NCBI RefSeq assembly: GCF_900182615.1 | Contig: NZ_FXTE01000001.1 | Span: forward strand, 434,001-498,000 | Length of the DNA: 64,000 nt | Source: Ruegeria faecimaris | Lineage (GTDB): Bacteria; Pseudomonadota; Alphaproteobacteria; Rhodobacterales; Rhodobacteraceae | Direction of reading: 5' to 3' | Shown: positions 18,139 to 29,210 of the stretch, in pieces | How the letters are laid out: each line of letters opens with the position of its first letter | How positions within the stretch are numbered: position 1 is the stretch's first letter | Made by a program: the position numbers and the translations under genes | The notes under the pieces: generated by a model | The model's input: only the letters and a program-made list of their open reading frames with translations | Database searches by the model: none | Told to the model about the DNA's origin: nothing

Positions 18139-19224
18139 ATGAACAAAAGTAGAACAAACCTGCCTTCGGCCATTGCCAAGGGGCGAGCGGCCACGGAAAA
18201 TTCGGCAGGCAGATTCGAACGGTTTGACACAATCCCCTGCGATGACGGCTGGGGGTATGATGACGATCTTCCTCCGTTGCGGACTGAAATCAGGCACGAA
18301 ACGGCACGCAGCATAATCACTTATAACCGCTCCCCCGACTTGCCATTTGATCGCTCGATTAACCCCTATCGGGGGTGTGAGCACGGCTGCATCTATTGCT
18401 TTGCGCGGCCCAGCCATGCCTATCTGGGTCTGTCGCCGGGGCTGGATTTTGAGACGCGCTTGATTGCCCGACCCAATGCGGCCGTGCTTCTTCGCAAAGA
18501 GCTTTCTGCGAAAGGTTACACTGTTGCGCCGATCGCGATTGGAACCAATACCGACCCTTATCAGCCAGTTGAAAAAAACCTCAGAATCACAAGGTCTTGT
18601 TTGTCGGTGCTTACTGAGTTTCGCCATCCGGTTGCGATTGTGACCAAGGGGGCACTGATCGAACGTGACCTCGATCTGCTCGCACAGATGGCGGAACAGG
18701 GTTTGGTTCGGGTCGGGATATCTCTGACCACGTTGGATGCGGATTTATCGCGCCGAATGGAGCCACGGGCACCCGCGCCAAATCGGCGCCTGAAAATCAT
18801 TCGCAGGCTGACCGAAGCGGGGGTACCGGTACGAGTCATGACCTCGCCTTCTATTCCCGGTTTGACAGATCATGAGATGGAAAGCCTGTTAGAAGCGGGC
18901 AGGGATGCCGGGGCGGATGCAGCAAGCTGGATTATGCTGCGGCTGCCGCGCGAAGTTTCGCAACTTTGGCAAACCTGGCTGCAAGAGCAAGAGCCAACGC
19001 GCGCCGAAAAAGTCATGTCCAAGCTTCGGCAAATGCACGGGGGCAGGGACTATGATCCGCGCTGGGGCCACCGAATGCGCGGTGAGGGAGAATATGCCGA
19101 GATGGTGGCTAAGCGGTTTTCACTGGCTGTAAAACGACTGGGCCTTGCAACGCGCACCCCGAAGCTGCGGTGCGATTTGTTCGATATCCCGCCCCAAGCC
19201 GGGGACCAGTTGACGCTGTTCTAA
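18139..19224 (+). CDS. PA0069-family radical SAM protein
   Basis: A 361-residue radical SAM enzyme related to spore photoproduct lyase-like proteins. The cluster motif is CEHGCIYC within NPYRGCEHGCIYCFARPSH; IGTNTDPYQPVEK follows near 140. The family is widespread but its substrate is unknown. ATG 18139 is chosen; an upstream extension to 18097 is possible. It is divergent from the corrinoid gene with about 280 bp between starts, in which I see no clear element. Confidence 0.9.
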   Translation: MNKSRTNLPSAIAKGRAATENSAGRFERFDTIPCDDGWGYDDDLPPLRTEIRHETARSIITYNRSPDLPFDRSINPYRGCEHGCIYCFARPSHAYLGLSPGLDFETRLIARPNAAVLLRKELSAKGYTVAPIAIGTNTDPYQPVEKNLRITRSCLSVLTEFRHPVAIVTKGALIERDLDLLAQMAEQGLVRVGISLTTLDADLSRRMEPRAPAPNRRLKIIRRLTEAGVPVRVMTSPSIPGLTDHEMESLLEAGRDAGADAASWIMLRLPREVSQLWQTWLQEQEPTRAEKVMSKLRQMHGGRDYDPRWGHRMRGEGEYAEMVAKRFSLAVKRLGLATRTPKLRCDLFDIPPQAGDQLTLF

Positions 19225-19230
19225 CAAATC

Positions 19231-19254
19231 AGCCCCGGATTCTGGTCCGGGGCT
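19231..19254. terminator. Bidirectional terminator hairpin
   Basis: AGCCCCGGA and TCCGGGGCT pair perfectly over 9 bp with a 6-nt loop, followed on the plus strand by GTTTGGTTTGTT. It lies in the 53-bp gap between the convergent PA0069-like gene and gltA and could serve both. Confidence 0.85.
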
Positions 19255-19277
19255 GTTTGGTTTGTTGGGGATCGAAA

Positions 19278-20573
19278 TCAGCGTTTTTCGATGTCCACGT
19301 AATCGCGACTGGTTTCGCCCAGATAGAGCTGGCGCGGGCGGCCGATTTTGTTCTGTGGATCTGCGATCATCTCTTTCCACTGACTGACCCAGCCAACGGT
19401 GCGCGACAGTGCGAAAATCGGGGTGAACATCGACGTCGGGAAACCCATCGCCTCGAGGATGATCCCTGAATAGAAGTCCACGTTCGGGAACAGTTTCTTT
19501 TCGGAGAAATACGGATCTTCCAGTGCCTGTTTTTCCAGCGCCTTGGCGACCTGCAGCTTGGGATTGTCCTCAATCCCCAGCAGATCCAACACTTCGTCGG
19601 CGGATTGCTTCATAACCTTGGCGCGCGGGTCAAAGTTCTTATAGACGCGGTGACCAAAGCCCATCAGGCGGAACGGATCAGCCTTGTCTTTGGCGCGGGC
19701 GATAAATTCCGGGATACGGTCAACCGTGCCAATTTCTTCCAGCATTTCAAGGCAGGCCTGGTTTGCGCCGCCATGGGCAGGGCCCCAAAGACACGCGATA
19801 CCAGCGGCAATACACGCAAACGGGTTCGCCCCCGAGGACGAGGCCAGACGCACTGTCGAAGTCGAGGCATTCTGTTCGTGATCCGCGTGCAGAGTAAAGA
19901 TGCGGTCCATCGCGCGGCTGAGGATTGGGTTCACCTCATATTCCTCGGCAGGGACGCTGAAGCACATGCGCAGGAAGTTTGACGCATAATCCAGATCGTT
20001 GCGCGGGTACACGAAAGGCTGACCGGTGTGATACTTGTAAGCCCAGGCAGCTATGGTCGGCATCTTGGCGATCAGACGATGGGATGCGACCTCACGCTGA
20101 TGCGGGTCGGAAACATCGGTCGAATCGTGATAGAACGCAGACATCGCGCCCACGACACCAACCATGATCGCCATCGGATGCGCATCACGGCGGAAGCCAC
20201 GATAGAAATATTGCATCTGTTCGTGCAGCATGGTGTGGCGGGTGATCGTGGTTTCAAACTTTTCCAGTTCCTTGGCCGCCGGCAGCTCTCCATAAAGCAG
20301 CAGGTAGCACACTTCGAGGAAATGCGATTTCTCGGCCAACTGGTCGATCGGATAGCCACGGTGCAGCAGTTCACCTTTTTCGCCGTCGATATAGGTGATG
20401 GTGCTGTCGCAGCTGGCGGTCGAGGTGAAGCCGGGGTCATAGGTGAACACATCCGCTTCGCTGTACAGCTTGCGGATGTCGATGACATCAGGTCCCACGG
20501 TAGGCGAATGAACCGGCAACTCGTATGTTTTACCATGTACGGTCAAAGTGGCTGATTTATTGCTGTCGGTCAT
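19278..20573 (-). CDS. gltA: Citrate synthase
   Basis: A 431-residue type II (hexameric, Gram-negative) citrate synthase, condensing oxaloacetate and acetyl-CoA. The catalytic His regions are in [15 protein letters not shown] and [16 protein letters not shown] (the family signature), with the catalytic Asp further on. It follows gltX in the same direction, 121 bp apart, with a strong hairpin in its leader. Confidence 0.98.
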   Translation of the reverse strand: MTDSNKSATLTVHGKTYELPVHSPTVGPDVIDIRKLYSEADVFTYDPGFTSTASCDSTITYIDGEKGELLHRGYPIDQLAEKSHFLEVCYLLLYGELPAAKELEKFETTITRHTMLHEQMQYFYRGFRRDAHPMAIMVGVVGAMSAFYHDSTDVSDPHQREVASHRLIAKMPTIAAWAYKYHTGQPFVYPRNDLDYASNFLRMCFSVPAEEYEVNPILSRAMDRIFTLHADHEQNASTSTVRLASSSGANPFACIAAGIACLWGPAHGGANQACLEMLEEIGTVDRIPEFIARAKDKADPFRLMGFGHRVYKNFDPRAKVMKQSADEVLDLLGIEDNPKLQVAKALEKQALEDPYFSEKKLFPNVDFYSGIILEAMGFPTSMFTPIFALSRTVGWVSQWKEMIADPQNKIGRPRQLYLGETSRDYVDIEKR

Positions 20574-20597
20574 AATGTCCCTTCCTCATTCATACGT

Positions 20598-20619
20598 GAA
20601 ACGGATCGTCGTCCGTTTC
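20598..20619 (-). promoter_or_regulatory. Hairpin in the gltA leader
   Basis: GAAACGGA and TCCGTTTC form a perfect 8-bp stem around a 6-nt loop, 24 bp upstream of the gltA ATG. No T-run follows on the minus strand, so it is not a typical terminator of gltX. It could protect the mRNA end or bind a regulator. Confidence 0.55.
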
Positions 20620-20694
20620 GGCGGGCAACGGTTGCGCACAGGGGCGCAGCCCGGGTGTTAGCGGAGCAGCGTTACCCAAATGTGAAACCTTTGG

Positions 20695-22095
20695 TTATGT
20701 CGCTGCGTCGGAGAGCCGTGCCAGGGTTTCATCCCGCCCAAGCACAAGCATCATATCAAAAACCGAAGGCGTTACAGCCCGACCAGCCAATGCAGCGCGC
20801 AACGGCCCTGCCAGCTTGCCAAACTTTAGCCCTTTCGCTTCTGCAAACGAGTTCAGGGCACTCTCCAGTTCGTTCCGGGTCCAGCTAGCATTTTGCACGT
20901 GCGGCGTCAATTCACTCAGTATACCGTCGGATACAGAGGACAGCGCCTTTGCAGCCTTCTCATCAGGTTTAATCGGGCGTGACGTCAGCACAAAATGCGC
21001 TTTTTCAAGGAGTTCCGGGAAAGTGCGTGCCCGATCCTTGAGGCAATACATCGCACGTTCCAGATCACCTGATTGTGCATTGGTGAGAGCGGGCAGTCCC
21101 GCCGCCGCCAGGTATCCCTGAATTTCCTGCCGCAATGCGGCATCGCCAGTGATTGGAATATGCTGACCACATAGATTCTCGAGCTTTTTCAGATCGAACC
21201 GTGCAGGGCTTTTACCGATTCCAGTCAGATCGAACCACTCTTTCGCCTGCTCATCTGTAAAGAATTCGTCATCCCCATGGCTCCAGCCGAGACGGGCTAG
21301 ATAGTTGCGCATACCCGCGGCCGGGTACCCCATCGCCTGATATTCTTGGGCACCCAAAGCTCCGTGACGTTTGGATAGTTTCTTGCCGTCCGGACCATGA
21401 ATCAGCGGAATATGTGCCCAGACCGGAACATCCCAACCCATGGCTTCATAGATCATCATCTGGCGTGCGGCATTGTTCAGGTGATCGTCGCCCCGGATAA
21501 CATGGGTAACACCCATGTCGTGGTCATCCACAACAACCGCCAGCATATAAACCGGTGTTCCGTCCGAGCGCAGCAGGATCATGTCGTCCAACTGATCGTT
21601 GCGGATTGTCACGTCGCCCTGAACCTGATCGCGGATCACAGTGACCCCGTCCCGCGGTGCCTTTATGCGGATCGCATATGGGGTGTCAGGTTGGGTCGAA
21701 GGCTCTGCGTCGCGCCAGGGGCTCTGGAATAGCGTCGATTTTCCCTCTGCACGCGCCTGTTCGCGAAAGGCTGTGATCTCGTCCTGGGTCGAAAAACATT
21801 TGTAGGCTTTGCCGTCCGCCAGCAGCTGATGTGCCACTTCAGCATGACGCGGGGCGCCTTCGAATTGGCTGATCACATCGCCATCATGGTCCAGGCCCAA
21901 CCAGGACATCCCCTGAAGAATTGCTGCAGTTGCCTCTGGCGTTGAGCGTTCGCGGTCCGTGTCCTCAATCCGCAACAAAAACTTGCCACCACGTCCCCGA
22001 GCAAAGAGCCAGTTGAACAATGCAGTGCGCGCGCCGCCGATGTGAAGAAAACCAGTGGGTGAAGGTGCAAAACGGGTGACGACCTGATCGGACAT
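20695..22095 (-). CDS. gltX: Glutamyl-tRNA synthetase
   Basis: A 466-residue class I aminoacyl-tRNA synthetase. The HIGH-like motif is [14 protein letters not shown] at about 17, and the KMSKS-like motif is KKLSKRHGA near 240. Length is typical. It charges tRNA-Glu, and possibly tRNA-Gln where a GatCAB route exists. Alphaproteobacteria often carry two GltX copies; only one is in this window. It is divergent from comEC. Confidence 0.97.
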   Translation of the reverse strand: MSDQVVTRFAPSPTGFLHIGGARTALFNWLFARGRGGKFLLRIEDTDRERSTPEATAAILQGMSWLGLDHDGDVISQFEGAPRHAEVAHQLLADGKAYKCFSTQDEITAFREQARAEGKSTLFQSPWRDAEPSTQPDTPYAIRIKAPRDGVTVIRDQVQGDVTIRNDQLDDMILLRSDGTPVYMLAVVVDDHDMGVTHVIRGDDHLNNAARQMMIYEAMGWDVPVWAHIPLIHGPDGKKLSKRHGALGAQEYQAMGYPAAGMRNYLARLGWSHGDDEFFTDEQAKEWFDLTGIGKSPARFDLKKLENLCGQHIPITGDAALRQEIQGYLAAAGLPALTNAQSGDLERAMYCLKDRARTFPELLEKAHFVLTSRPIKPDEKAAKALSSVSDGILSELTPHVQNASWTRNELESALNSFAEAKGLKFGKLAGPLRAALAGRAVTPSVFDMMLVLGRDETLARLSDAAT

Positions 22096-22173
22096 AGTGT
22101 GGATTAACCTTTTGGTAACCGTGTCGGGCTTAACTTGGCGCCTGTCTAACGAGCCCGAAGGACGGGGGCAACC

Positions 22174-24189
22174 ATGCGTGTTCTGGCACGGGTCGAGACC
22201 GCATTACTGAACCAGACAGGCTATTTGTTTCAGTGGTCACCAGTGTGCTTGGCCATTGGCATCGGCCTGTATTTCGCGCTCCGGTTCGAGCCGGGGTGGC
22301 AGATTTACGTTTGTTTCAGCGCGGTGATTGTTGCAGCTATGGGGATGGCCCGCAATTCGCGGTCTGGCTGGGCTTCGTTGGCAATCGGGGGGGCGCTGAT
22401 CGCTGCCGGGTTTATCCTGGCCGGCGCACGTGCCCATGCGGTGGCAGAGCCGGTTCTGTCTTGGCGGTACTATGGCCCGGTCGAGGGACGTGTTGTCGCC
22501 ATAGACCGCTCTGCGTCGGATGCGCTGCGGGTAACGCTCGATCGGGTGCGGTTAGGGGACGTGCCTTTGGATCGACGCCCGCGGCGCGTCCGACTTTCCC
22601 TGCATGGTGGGGATGTCGCACTGGTTCCCGGGCAAAGGATCATGACAACAGGTCATCTGTCGCCGCCTCAGGGGCCGGTAGAGCCCGGCGGTTTCGATTT
22701 CCGTCGCCACGCATGGTTTCAACGTTTAGGGGCGGTCGGGTACACGCGCGTACCGGTGTTGTCGGTTGCCCCGCCGGACAGGACCAATCTCCGCATCACG
22801 GCGTGGAGGACGGCGATCTCTGAACATGTGCGCGCATTGCTGCCTGGAGAGGTCGGAGGTTTCGCCGCGGCTGTCACGACGGGTGATCGCAGCGGAATGG
22901 GGCAGGAAACGCTGAACAATCTACGGGCATCTAATCTGGCTCATCTGTTGGCGATATCCGGATTGCATATGGGGTTGTTGACAGGTTTTGTTTACCTAAT
23001 TTGCAGGGTCACGCTGTCTGCTGTCCCGGTGCTCGCTCTTAGACTTCCGGTCCGCAAGATTGCAGCGGTTTGCGCCTTGGTCGCGGCGGTTGTTTATCTA
23101 TTGCTGTCTGGCGGGAATGTCGCAACAGAGCGGGCCTTTATCATGGTCAGCGTAATGCTGGGGGCCATTTTGATCGACAGAAGGTCAATTTCGCTACGCG
23201 CGGTGGCCGTCGCTGCCCTTATCGTGCTGTCGTTGCGACCAGAATCTCTGTTAAGCCCCGGTTTTCAGATGTCCTTTGCTGCAACAACGGCACTGGTGGC
23301 CGTTTTCGGAGCCTTACGCGGTTTCGGTTCTGCTTTCGGGCCAAAATGGCTACGGCCCATTATCGGGGTGTTGATGTCATCTGCCATAGCGGGGCTTGCC
23401 ACCGCACCGATTGGGGCGGCGCATTTCAATTCACTGTCTCACTATGGGCTGGTTGCGAATATGCTGTCGGTCCCGGTGATGGGAACCGTCGTGGTTCCTG
23501 CGGCCGTTATTGCCGCAATCCTGGCGCCATTCGGGCTTGAGTGGTTTGGGCTGGCGGTCATGGGGGCAGGGTTGGAATGGATTCTGGCGGTTTCAGACTG
23601 GATCTCGGGACTGGAAGGTGCGCAAGGTTATGTGGTCAGTCCACCGTCCTACGTCTTGCCCATATTTGCATTGGGCGCGCTGTGGATCGCCTTGTGGCGC
23701 GGTGGGGCAAGATGGGTCGGCGTCGCACCTTGCATGGTGGCAATTGCGCTTTGGGGGCACGGTAACCGTCCGGAAGTTTTGGTCGCAGACTCCGGTGGGT
23801 TGGTTGGTGTGATGACTGATCAGGGGCGCGCGCTGAGCAAGGAAAAGGGCAGCAAATTTATTGCAACCGTATGGCTTGAAAACGACGGAGACGGCGCGAG
23901 CCAGAAAACTGCCGCAAATCGCTGGCCCGATGGGAAAGATCTGTCGCAAAGATATTTCTGGCAGGGCAAAGAGCTGATTCACCTCACTGGCAAACGATCT
24001 GCGCGCGAATTCAGCGAATGTGGAGATGACCAAATCGTCATCTCTGCTGTTCCGGTCCAGCTGTCCGGCACCTGTATGGTGATTGATCCCGAGTTGTTGA
24101 ACAAGACAGGAAGTATTGCACTGTCCGGCGGAAACGTAATGACCAGTGCCGAAGTCATAGGCAAAAGGCTGTGGTCGCCAGACAACTAA
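22174..24189 (+). CDS. comEC: ComEC/Rec2-family DNA-uptake channel, no MBL motif
   Basis: A 671-residue polytopic membrane protein. The N-terminal DUF4131/OB-like region (about 30-230) is followed by the Competence domain (about 235-510), with the family motif [15 protein letters not shown] near 263 and many membrane segments. ComEC forms the inner-membrane channel for single-stranded DNA in transformation. The C-terminal about 150 residues begin like the usual metallo-beta-lactamase domain ([11 protein letters not shown]) but show no HxHxDH motif, so nuclease activity is doubtful. It is convergent with lexA, 3 bp between stops. Confidence 0.92.
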   Translation: MRVLARVETALLNQTGYLFQWSPVCLAIGIGLYFALRFEPGWQIYVCFSAVIVAAMGMARNSRSGWASLAIGGALIAAGFILAGARAHAVAEPVLSWRYYGPVEGRVVAIDRSASDALRVTLDRVRLGDVPLDRRPRRVRLSLHGGDVALVPGQRIMTTGHLSPPQGPVEPGGFDFRRHAWFQRLGAVGYTRVPVLSVAPPDRTNLRITAWRTAISEHVRALLPGEVGGFAAAVTTGDRSGMGQETLNNLRASNLAHLLAISGLHMGLLTGFVYLICRVTLSAVPVLALRLPVRKIAAVCALVAAVVYLLLSGGNVATERAFIMVSVMLGAILIDRRSISLRAVAVAALIVLSLRPESLLSPGFQMSFAATTALVAVFGALRGFGSAFGPKWLRPIIGVLMSSAIAGLATAPIGAAHFNSLSHYGLVANMLSVPVMGTVVVPAAVIAAILAPFGLEWFGLAVMGAGLEWILAVSDWISGLEGAQGYVVSPPSYVLPIFALGALWIALWRGGARWVGVAPCMVAIALWGHGNRPEVLVADSGGLVGVMTDQGRALSKEKGSKFIATVWLENDGDGASQKTAANRWPDGKDLSQRYFWQGKELIHLTGKRSAREFSECGDDQIVISAVPVQLSGTCMVIDPELLNKTGSIALSGGNVMTSAEVIGKRLWSPDN

Positions 24190-24192
24190 AGA

Positions 24193-24891
24193 TCAATAGC
24201 TTCGGATGAGCCCAACCAAACGGCCCTGAACCTTGACCTTATCTTCGGGCAGTACACGCGTTTCATAGGCCGGGTTGGCAGCCTCAAGCGCTATCGCCTG
24301 ACCTCTCCGAAAGAACCGTTTGAGCGTTGCTTCCTGATCTTCGACCAGCGCGACAACGATATCACCATTATCAGCCGCAGAGGTTTCGCGGATGACGACC
24401 ACATCGCCGTCGTTGATGCCAGCGTCAATCATCGAATCGCCGCGTACTTCAAGTGCGTAGTGCTCGCCTCTGCCGGAAACCATGCTTCCGGGGACGGCAA
24501 CGCGGTGCGAGACATGGCTGATCGCCTCGATCGGAACACCTGCTGCGATGCGTCCCATGACCGGCAATTCCATTGCGTCTACGGTCACTGGTTCGAAATT
24601 CGCGGGGCGTCTGCCTTCGGGCTTGTCACCTTCGATAACACGGGGTTTGAAAGCGACTGTTGGCTCTCCTCCCAGGCTTTCAGGAAGTTTGACGATTTCG
24701 ATGGCACGGGCACGATGGGCCAGACGACGGATAAAGCCGCGTTCTTCAAGCGCTGTGATCAACCGATGGATGCCGGATTTGGACCGCAGGTCCAGCGCAG
24801 CTTTCATTTCATCGAAACTTGGGGGGACGCCATCCGCCTGAACGCGTTTATGGATGAACTCCAACAAATCCAACTGCTTCTTGGTCAGCAT
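24193..24891 (-). CDS. lexA: LexA repressor
   Basis: A 232-residue SOS repressor. It has an N-terminal winged helix-turn-helix (about 1-65) and the auto-cleavage site Ala-Gly in [12 protein letters not shown] (about 130). The S24 peptidase Ser is in [13 protein letters not shown] and the Lys in the EATLKRFF segment. The linker is longer than in E. coli, as usual in alphaproteobacteria. A perfect SOS box lies upstream, so the gene is autoregulated. Confidence 0.97.
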   Translation of the reverse strand: MLTKKQLDLLEFIHKRVQADGVPPSFDEMKAALDLRSKSGIHRLITALEERGFIRRLAHRARAIEIVKLPESLGGEPTVAFKPRVIEGDKPEGRRPANFEPVTVDAMELPVMGRIAAGVPIEAISHVSHRVAVPGSMVSGRGEHYALEVRGDSMIDAGINDGDVVVIRETSAADNGDIVVALVEDQEATLKRFFRRGQAIALEAANPAYETRVLPEDKVKVQGRLVGLIRSY

Positions 24892-24924
24892 TGCTCACAC
24901 CTCGTCGCTCATGCGTTTTCTTTT

Positions 24925-24939
24925 GTTCTACGCATGTTC
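24925..24939 (-). promoter_or_regulatory. LexA (SOS) box of lexA
   Basis: GTTC-TACGCAT-GTTC matches exactly the alphaproteobacterial direct-repeat SOS box GTTCN7GTTC. It sits 34-48 bp upstream of the lexA ATG, in the 77-bp gap between moeA and lexA. Confidence 0.93.
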
Positions 24940-24968
24940 ACGTTTTGTGTCAATGATCTTGTAGGGAC

Positions 24969-26141
24969 TCAGATCGGAAGGAACATCACTTCGTCTCCGG
25001 CCAGGCGTGCCGGGTCATTGGGTTGCCGAACCAAAAGCGCGTTTGCTTCGGCAAGCACGCTGAGCAGCGAGCTGTCCTGATTTTGGCAGGCTTTAATTCT
25101 ATCACCAGTCACGATAGCGCGCATGTAATGCTCGCGCGGCCCATTCGCTGGGATAGCCTCAGTTAAATTGGCGCTTTGAAGCGGGGTCAGAACCTGTTCC
25201 AGGCCCAGCATCTTACGGATCATCGGGGCAAGAAACAGATAGCTGCAAACCATTGCGCTGACCGGATTACCCGGAAGTCCAACCATCACGCTATCGCCCA
25301 AGCGACCGGCCATCAGCGGTTTGCCCGGGCGCATGCGGATTTTGTAAAAACTCCGCTCCAACCCCAGTGCGGTGGAGACCTGAGAGACAAGATCATAATC
25401 CCCAACCGAGGCACCGCCGATCGTAACCACCAAATCAACGTCGGCTGCTAGGGCAAAGGCGGTCTCGAGGGACGAAACCGTGTCAGAGGCGATGGGCAGA
25501 ACCCGCACATGCGCTCCAACATCCTCTAGCAAGGCTTTGATACCAAAGGTGTTTGAGGCGATTATCTGATCCGGTCCCGGTGTTTCGCCGGGCATGATCA
25601 ATTCATCCCCGGTTGCGATCAGCGCGACCACGGGTTTACGTGCAACCGGCACCATGGGGATATTCATCGCCGCCAAAAGCGCCAGATCCTCGGGGCTCAA
25701 ACGACGTGGAGCCGTAATCTTGGCGCCAATTTCGAAATCGACGCCTTTTGGACGAATGTTGGATTTAGGGCCCGGCAGATCAGAAATGGTGATTAGGTCA
25801 CCTCGGCGATCAACATCCTCTTGAATGACAACAAAATCTGCACCTTCAGGAATAGGGGCGCCAGTGAAGATCCGAACCGCCTGTCCGGGTCCAACCTGAC
25901 CGTCAAATCGCCGACCGGCCGCAGCCTCGCCAATGACTTTGAACATGGCGTGCGGCTCTACCTCGGTCGATTTTACCGCGTAGCCATCCATCGAAGACGA
26001 AGCGAATGGCGGCTGATCGCGTGTGGCTGCTACATCCTCGGCCAGTACTCTACCCGCCGCATCCATCAAGGGAGCCGGCTCGGAGGGGAGGGTGTTTACA
26101 AGATCGAATAGCTGCGCCCGGGCGCTTTCAACGGTTATCAT
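24969..26141 (-). CDS. moeA: Molybdopterin molybdenumtransferase
   Basis: A 390-residue MoeA that inserts molybdate into adenylylated molybdopterin. Typical elements are SMDGYAV near 50, the GDEL motif in [12 protein letters not shown] near 180, the MoCF-type [10 protein letters not shown] near 245, and [10 protein letters not shown] near 275. The ATG overlaps the moaC stop as ATGA. Last gene of the trpGDC-moaC-moeA operon. Confidence 0.97.
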   Translation of the reverse strand: MITVESARAQLFDLVNTLPSEPAPLMDAAGRVLAEDVAATRDQPPFASSSMDGYAVKSTEVEPHAMFKVIGEAAAGRRFDGQVGPGQAVRIFTGAPIPEGADFVVIQEDVDRRGDLITISDLPGPKSNIRPKGVDFEIGAKITAPRRLSPEDLALLAAMNIPMVPVARKPVVALIATGDELIMPGETPGPDQIIASNTFGIKALLEDVGAHVRVLPIASDTVSSLETAFALAADVDLVVTIGGASVGDYDLVSQVSTALGLERSFYKIRMRPGKPLMAGRLGDSVMVGLPGNPVSAMVCSYLFLAPMIRKMLGLEQVLTPLQSANLTEAIPANGPREHYMRAIVTGDRIKACQNQDSSLLSVLAEANALLVRQPNDPARLAGDEVMFLPI

Positions 26142-26611
26142 TTCGCCTCGTAACGACCTGATTTACCACCATCTTTTAGCAAGACGCGAATGCCGCCAAT
26201 TTCCATTGCCTTATCGACGGCTTTGGCCATGTCGTATATGGTCAGTGCGGCAGTTGAGGCCGCTGTCAGCGCCTCCATTTCCACGCCGGTTTGACCAGAT
26301 GTCTTGACGGTTGCCTGTACCTGTATGCCGGGTAATTCTGGGTCCAGTGTCAGGTCTACGGTAACTTTGGTCACTGGCAGTGGGTGACATAGTGGGATCA
26401 GATCGGGTGTTTTCTTTGCCCCCATGATACCGGCCAGACGTGCAACCCCCAAGACGTCACCTTTTTTGGCGCGACCTTCTGCGATCAAGTCGAACGTATC
26501 TTGTGCCATCGTGATATGAGCCGCTGCGACGGCGACACGATCCGTGATGGGCTTGTTCGACACATCGACCATATGAGCCTGTCCCTGGGCATCGAAGTGA
26601 GTCAGCGGCAT
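26138..26611 (-). CDS. moaC: Cyclic pyranopterin monophosphate synthase
   Basis: A 157-residue MoaC, which forms cPMP in molybdenum cofactor synthesis. The family core is visible in [22 protein letters not shown] and [11 protein letters not shown], followed by a typical C-terminus with [10 protein letters not shown]. It overlaps trpC by one base (TAATG) and moeA by four. No moaA, moaB or mog in the window. Confidence 0.97.
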   Translation of the reverse strand: MPLTHFDAQGQAHMVDVSNKPITDRVAVAAAHITMAQDTFDLIAEGRAKKGDVLGVARLAGIMGAKKTPDLIPLCHPLPVTKVTVDLTLDPELPGIQVQATVKTSGQTGVEMEALTAASTAALTIYDMAKAVDKAMEIGGIRVLLKDGGKSGRYEAK

Positions 26612-27423
26612 TACATCACACCCGGGCTGAGCGGACGCGACAGCAGATCGTGTGTCGCTGCTGCGACGTCATCCTGACGCATCAGGCTCTCGCCAATTAG
26701 AAAACAACGCGCACCGAAACGGGCGATATCGGCCAAGTCTGCTGGAGTGCTCAACCCGCTTTCGCAAACGATGGTCCGGTCAGCGGGTACAAGTTTTGAC
26801 AGGCGGCGTGTCGTATCAAGAGTGGTCTCGAAGGTCTTGAGATTACGGTTGTTTATCCCAATCAACGGGCTTTTGAGCTGCGTTGCACGTTCCAGCTCGG
26901 CTTCATCATGAACTTCAATCAGAACGTCCATGCCCCAGTCAAAGGCGGTCTGTTCCAACTCAGACGCCTGGCTGTCATCAACCGATGCCATGATGATCAG
27001 AATACAATCCGCCCCAAGAGCGCGGGCTTCGGCCACCTGATAGGGATCGTACATGAAATCTTTGCGTAGAACCGGCAAAGAACAGGCTGCGCGTGCCTGA
27101 ACCAGAAACTCTTTGGCACCCTGAAAGCTGGGCGTGTCGGTCAACACGGAAAGGCAGGCAGCGCCACCTTCTTCGTAAGCCTGTGCAAGTGCTGATGGAT
27201 CAAAGTCAGCGCGGATCAGACCTTTGGAGGGGCTGGCTTTTTTGACTTCTGCAATTAGCCCGTACCCAGTACGTACAGCCATTTGCAAGGCTGATGCGAA
27301 TCCGCGTGGTTCAGAGGCTGATCTTGCTTCGTTTTCAACAGCTTCCAGAGACTTATTGGCCTTGTCCGAAGCGACTTCTTCGAGCTTGTAAGCTTTGATT
27401 TTGTCCAGAACCGTTTCGGTCAT
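26611..27423 (-). CDS. trpC: Indole-3-glycerol phosphate synthase
   Basis: A 270-residue TIM-barrel enzyme of tryptophan synthesis. [19 protein letters not shown] near residue 60, [13 protein letters not shown] near 118, and [15 protein letters not shown] near 190 are diagnostic. Monofunctional: no fused TrpF. Overlaps trpD as ATGA and moaC as TAATG. Confidence 0.97.
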   Translation of the reverse strand: MTETVLDKIKAYKLEEVASDKANKSLEAVENEARSASEPRGFASALQMAVRTGYGLIAEVKKASPSKGLIRADFDPSALAQAYEEGGAACLSVLTDTPSFQGAKEFLVQARAACSLPVLRKDFMYDPYQVAEARALGADCILIIMASVDDSQASELEQTAFDWGMDVLIEVHDEAELERATQLKSPLIGINNRNLKTFETTLDTTRRLSKLVPADRTIVCESGLSTPADLADIARFGARCFLIGESLMRQDDVAAATHDLLSRPLSPGVM

Positions 27424-28439
27424 GCGGCCTCCTGTGTAATGCGGGCCAGGGCCGCGATCTTGTCTTTGGCTTTTCCGCTGTCGATACTTTCAGCGGCTTT
27501 TGCGACACCTTCGCGCAGATCAGCAGCGGCCTCTGCGACGACCAGGGCCGCTGCGGCATTCAACAATACCGCATCGCGATAGGCAGAGGCCTCACCGTCT
27601 AGAAGAGCTCGGAAGGCTACTGCGTTTTCTTCGGGGGTTCCGCCGAGAATGTCCTCGAAGGGATGTACCGGCAGCCCTGCATCTTCGGGGTGAAGCTCGA
27701 CCTCTTTGATTGTGCCGTCTTCGAGGGCCGCAATCCAACTGATACCCGTGATGGTCAATTCGTCTGTGCCGTCCGATCCGTGCACCAGCCATGCGCGTTC
27801 GGACCCAAGCAGGCCCAACGTTTCGGCCATCGGGCGGATCAACTCTCGGCTAAAGGCTCCGGTCAACTGCCGCTTGACGCCTGCCGGATTGGTCAGCGGA
27901 CCGAGAATGTTAAAGATCGTCCGTGTCCCAAGCTCTTGCCGGGTGGGCATGACATGCGCAATCGCCGGGTGATGCATAGGGGCCATCATGAATCCGATGC
28001 CGACATCTTGCAGTGCATTTTCAACGGTTTGCGGGCCGACCATAACGTTGATACCCAGCTGACCTAGCGCATCTGCGGCTCCGGATTTAGAACTCAGGTT
28101 CCGGTTGCCGTGTTTGGCCACGGTGACACCGGCACCTGCAACCACAAAGGCGGTCGCTGTCGAGATATTCAGCGTTCCCTTGCCGTCACCGCCGGTGCCC
28201 ACAATATCTATCGCGCCAGCTGGTGCCTGAACTGCATTGCATTTTGCACGCATCACGGCAGCGGCGGCGGCATATTCATCGACGGTCTCACCGCGTGTGC
28301 GCATGGCCATCAAAAGTCCGCCGATTTGGCTGGGTGTTGCGGCGCCGTCAAACAGGATCCCAAAGGCTTCTTCCGCTTCGGCGCGTGTCAGGGGGCGGTC
28401 GGCGGCAACTCCGATCAGCGGTTTCAGGGCGTCGCTCAT
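27420..28439 (-). CDS. trpD: Anthranilate phosphoribosyltransferase
   Basis: A 339-residue enzyme adding ribose phosphate from PRPP to anthranilate. The PRPP loop [29 protein letters not shown] and [10 protein letters not shown] are present. The frame stays open to 28598, but the ATG at 28439 overlaps the trpG stop (ATGA) and starts the family homology (MSDALKPL). Confidence 0.97.
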   Translation of the reverse strand: MSDALKPLIGVAADRPLTRAEAEEAFGILFDGAATPSQIGGLLMAMRTRGETVDEYAAAAAVMRAKCNAVQAPAGAIDIVGTGGDGKGTLNISTATAFVVAGAGVTVAKHGNRNLSSKSGAADALGQLGINVMVGPQTVENALQDVGIGFMMAPMHHPAIAHVMPTRQELGTRTIFNILGPLTNPAGVKRQLTGAFSRELIRPMAETLGLLGSERAWLVHGSDGTDELTITGISWIAALEDGTIKEVELHPEDAGLPVHPFEDILGGTPEENAVAFRALLDGEASAYRDAVLLNAAAALVVAEAAADLREGVAKAAESIDSGKAKDKIAALARITQEAA

Positions 28440-29017
28440 GCGGGAACTTTCATCTCGGACAGGAAATTCTTGAGCAACGCGTGGCCGTGCTCGGAAGCGA
28501 TGGATTCCGGGTGGAACTGTACGCCATGAATGGGCAGTTCGCGGTGCTGGAGGCCCATTATGGTGCCATCTTCCAATTCCGCCGTAATCTCCAGGCAATC
28601 GGGCAGGGTATCGCGATCCACAATCAGCGAATGATAGCGCGTCGCCTCAAACGGCGTGGGCAGGCCCGCGAACACACCTTTACCGGTGTGGTGCATTGTT
28701 CCCATTTTGCCATGCACAATCTCATGGCAACGCGTGACTTTTCCACCGAAAACCTGACCTATGGTCTGATGGCCAAGGCAGACACCCAACAAAGGCGTCC
28801 GTGTTTCGGCGGCTGCCTCGGTCAGGGCAAGGCAAATGCCTGCCCGGTCAGGGTCGCAAGGGCCAGGGCTGAGCAGGATGCCAGCGGGGTTCATGGCCAT
28901 CGCTTCTTGCACGTCCAGCGCGTCATTCCTTCGAATGACCATTTCCGAGCCAAGTTCGCCTAAATAATGTACGAGGTTGTAGGTAAATGAGTCGTAGTTG
29001 TCGATCAGCAGCAGCAT
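28436..29017 (-). CDS. trpG: Anthranilate synthase glutaminase subunit
   Basis: A 193-residue class I glutamine amidotransferase supplying ammonia to TrpE. The nucleophile Cys is in [11 protein letters not shown], and the catalytic His/Glu in [14 protein letters not shown]. First gene of trpG-trpD-trpC-moaC-moeA. Its partner trpE is in another operon 1.6 kb away, with an unrelated gene in between. No Trp-rich leader is visible upstream. Confidence 0.97.
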   Translation of the reverse strand: MLLLIDNYDSFTYNLVHYLGELGSEMVIRRNDALDVQEAMAMNPAGILLSPGPCDPDRAGICLALTEAAAETRTPLLGVCLGHQTIGQVFGGKVTRCHEIVHGKMGTMHHTGKGVFAGLPTPFEATRYHSLIVDRDTLPDCLEITAELEDGTIMGLQHRELPIHGVQFHPESIASEHGHALLKNFLSEMKVPA

Positions 29018-29210
29018 TTGGCTCTTGTCTCGTGTTGGTCATTTCGGGCTGGCGATGCAACCCAAGGCCACGGTATAGTGTTGGCACATACATGCTCAGG
29101 CTTGTGGGGCAGCGTCAAGGGTGCATCCCGAACTTGGCGGTCCTGCAGGCAGGTGCCACAACAGATGGTGCAAGGGCAAGGCAGCAGGACTAAGGCGAGA
29201 GGCAAATATT

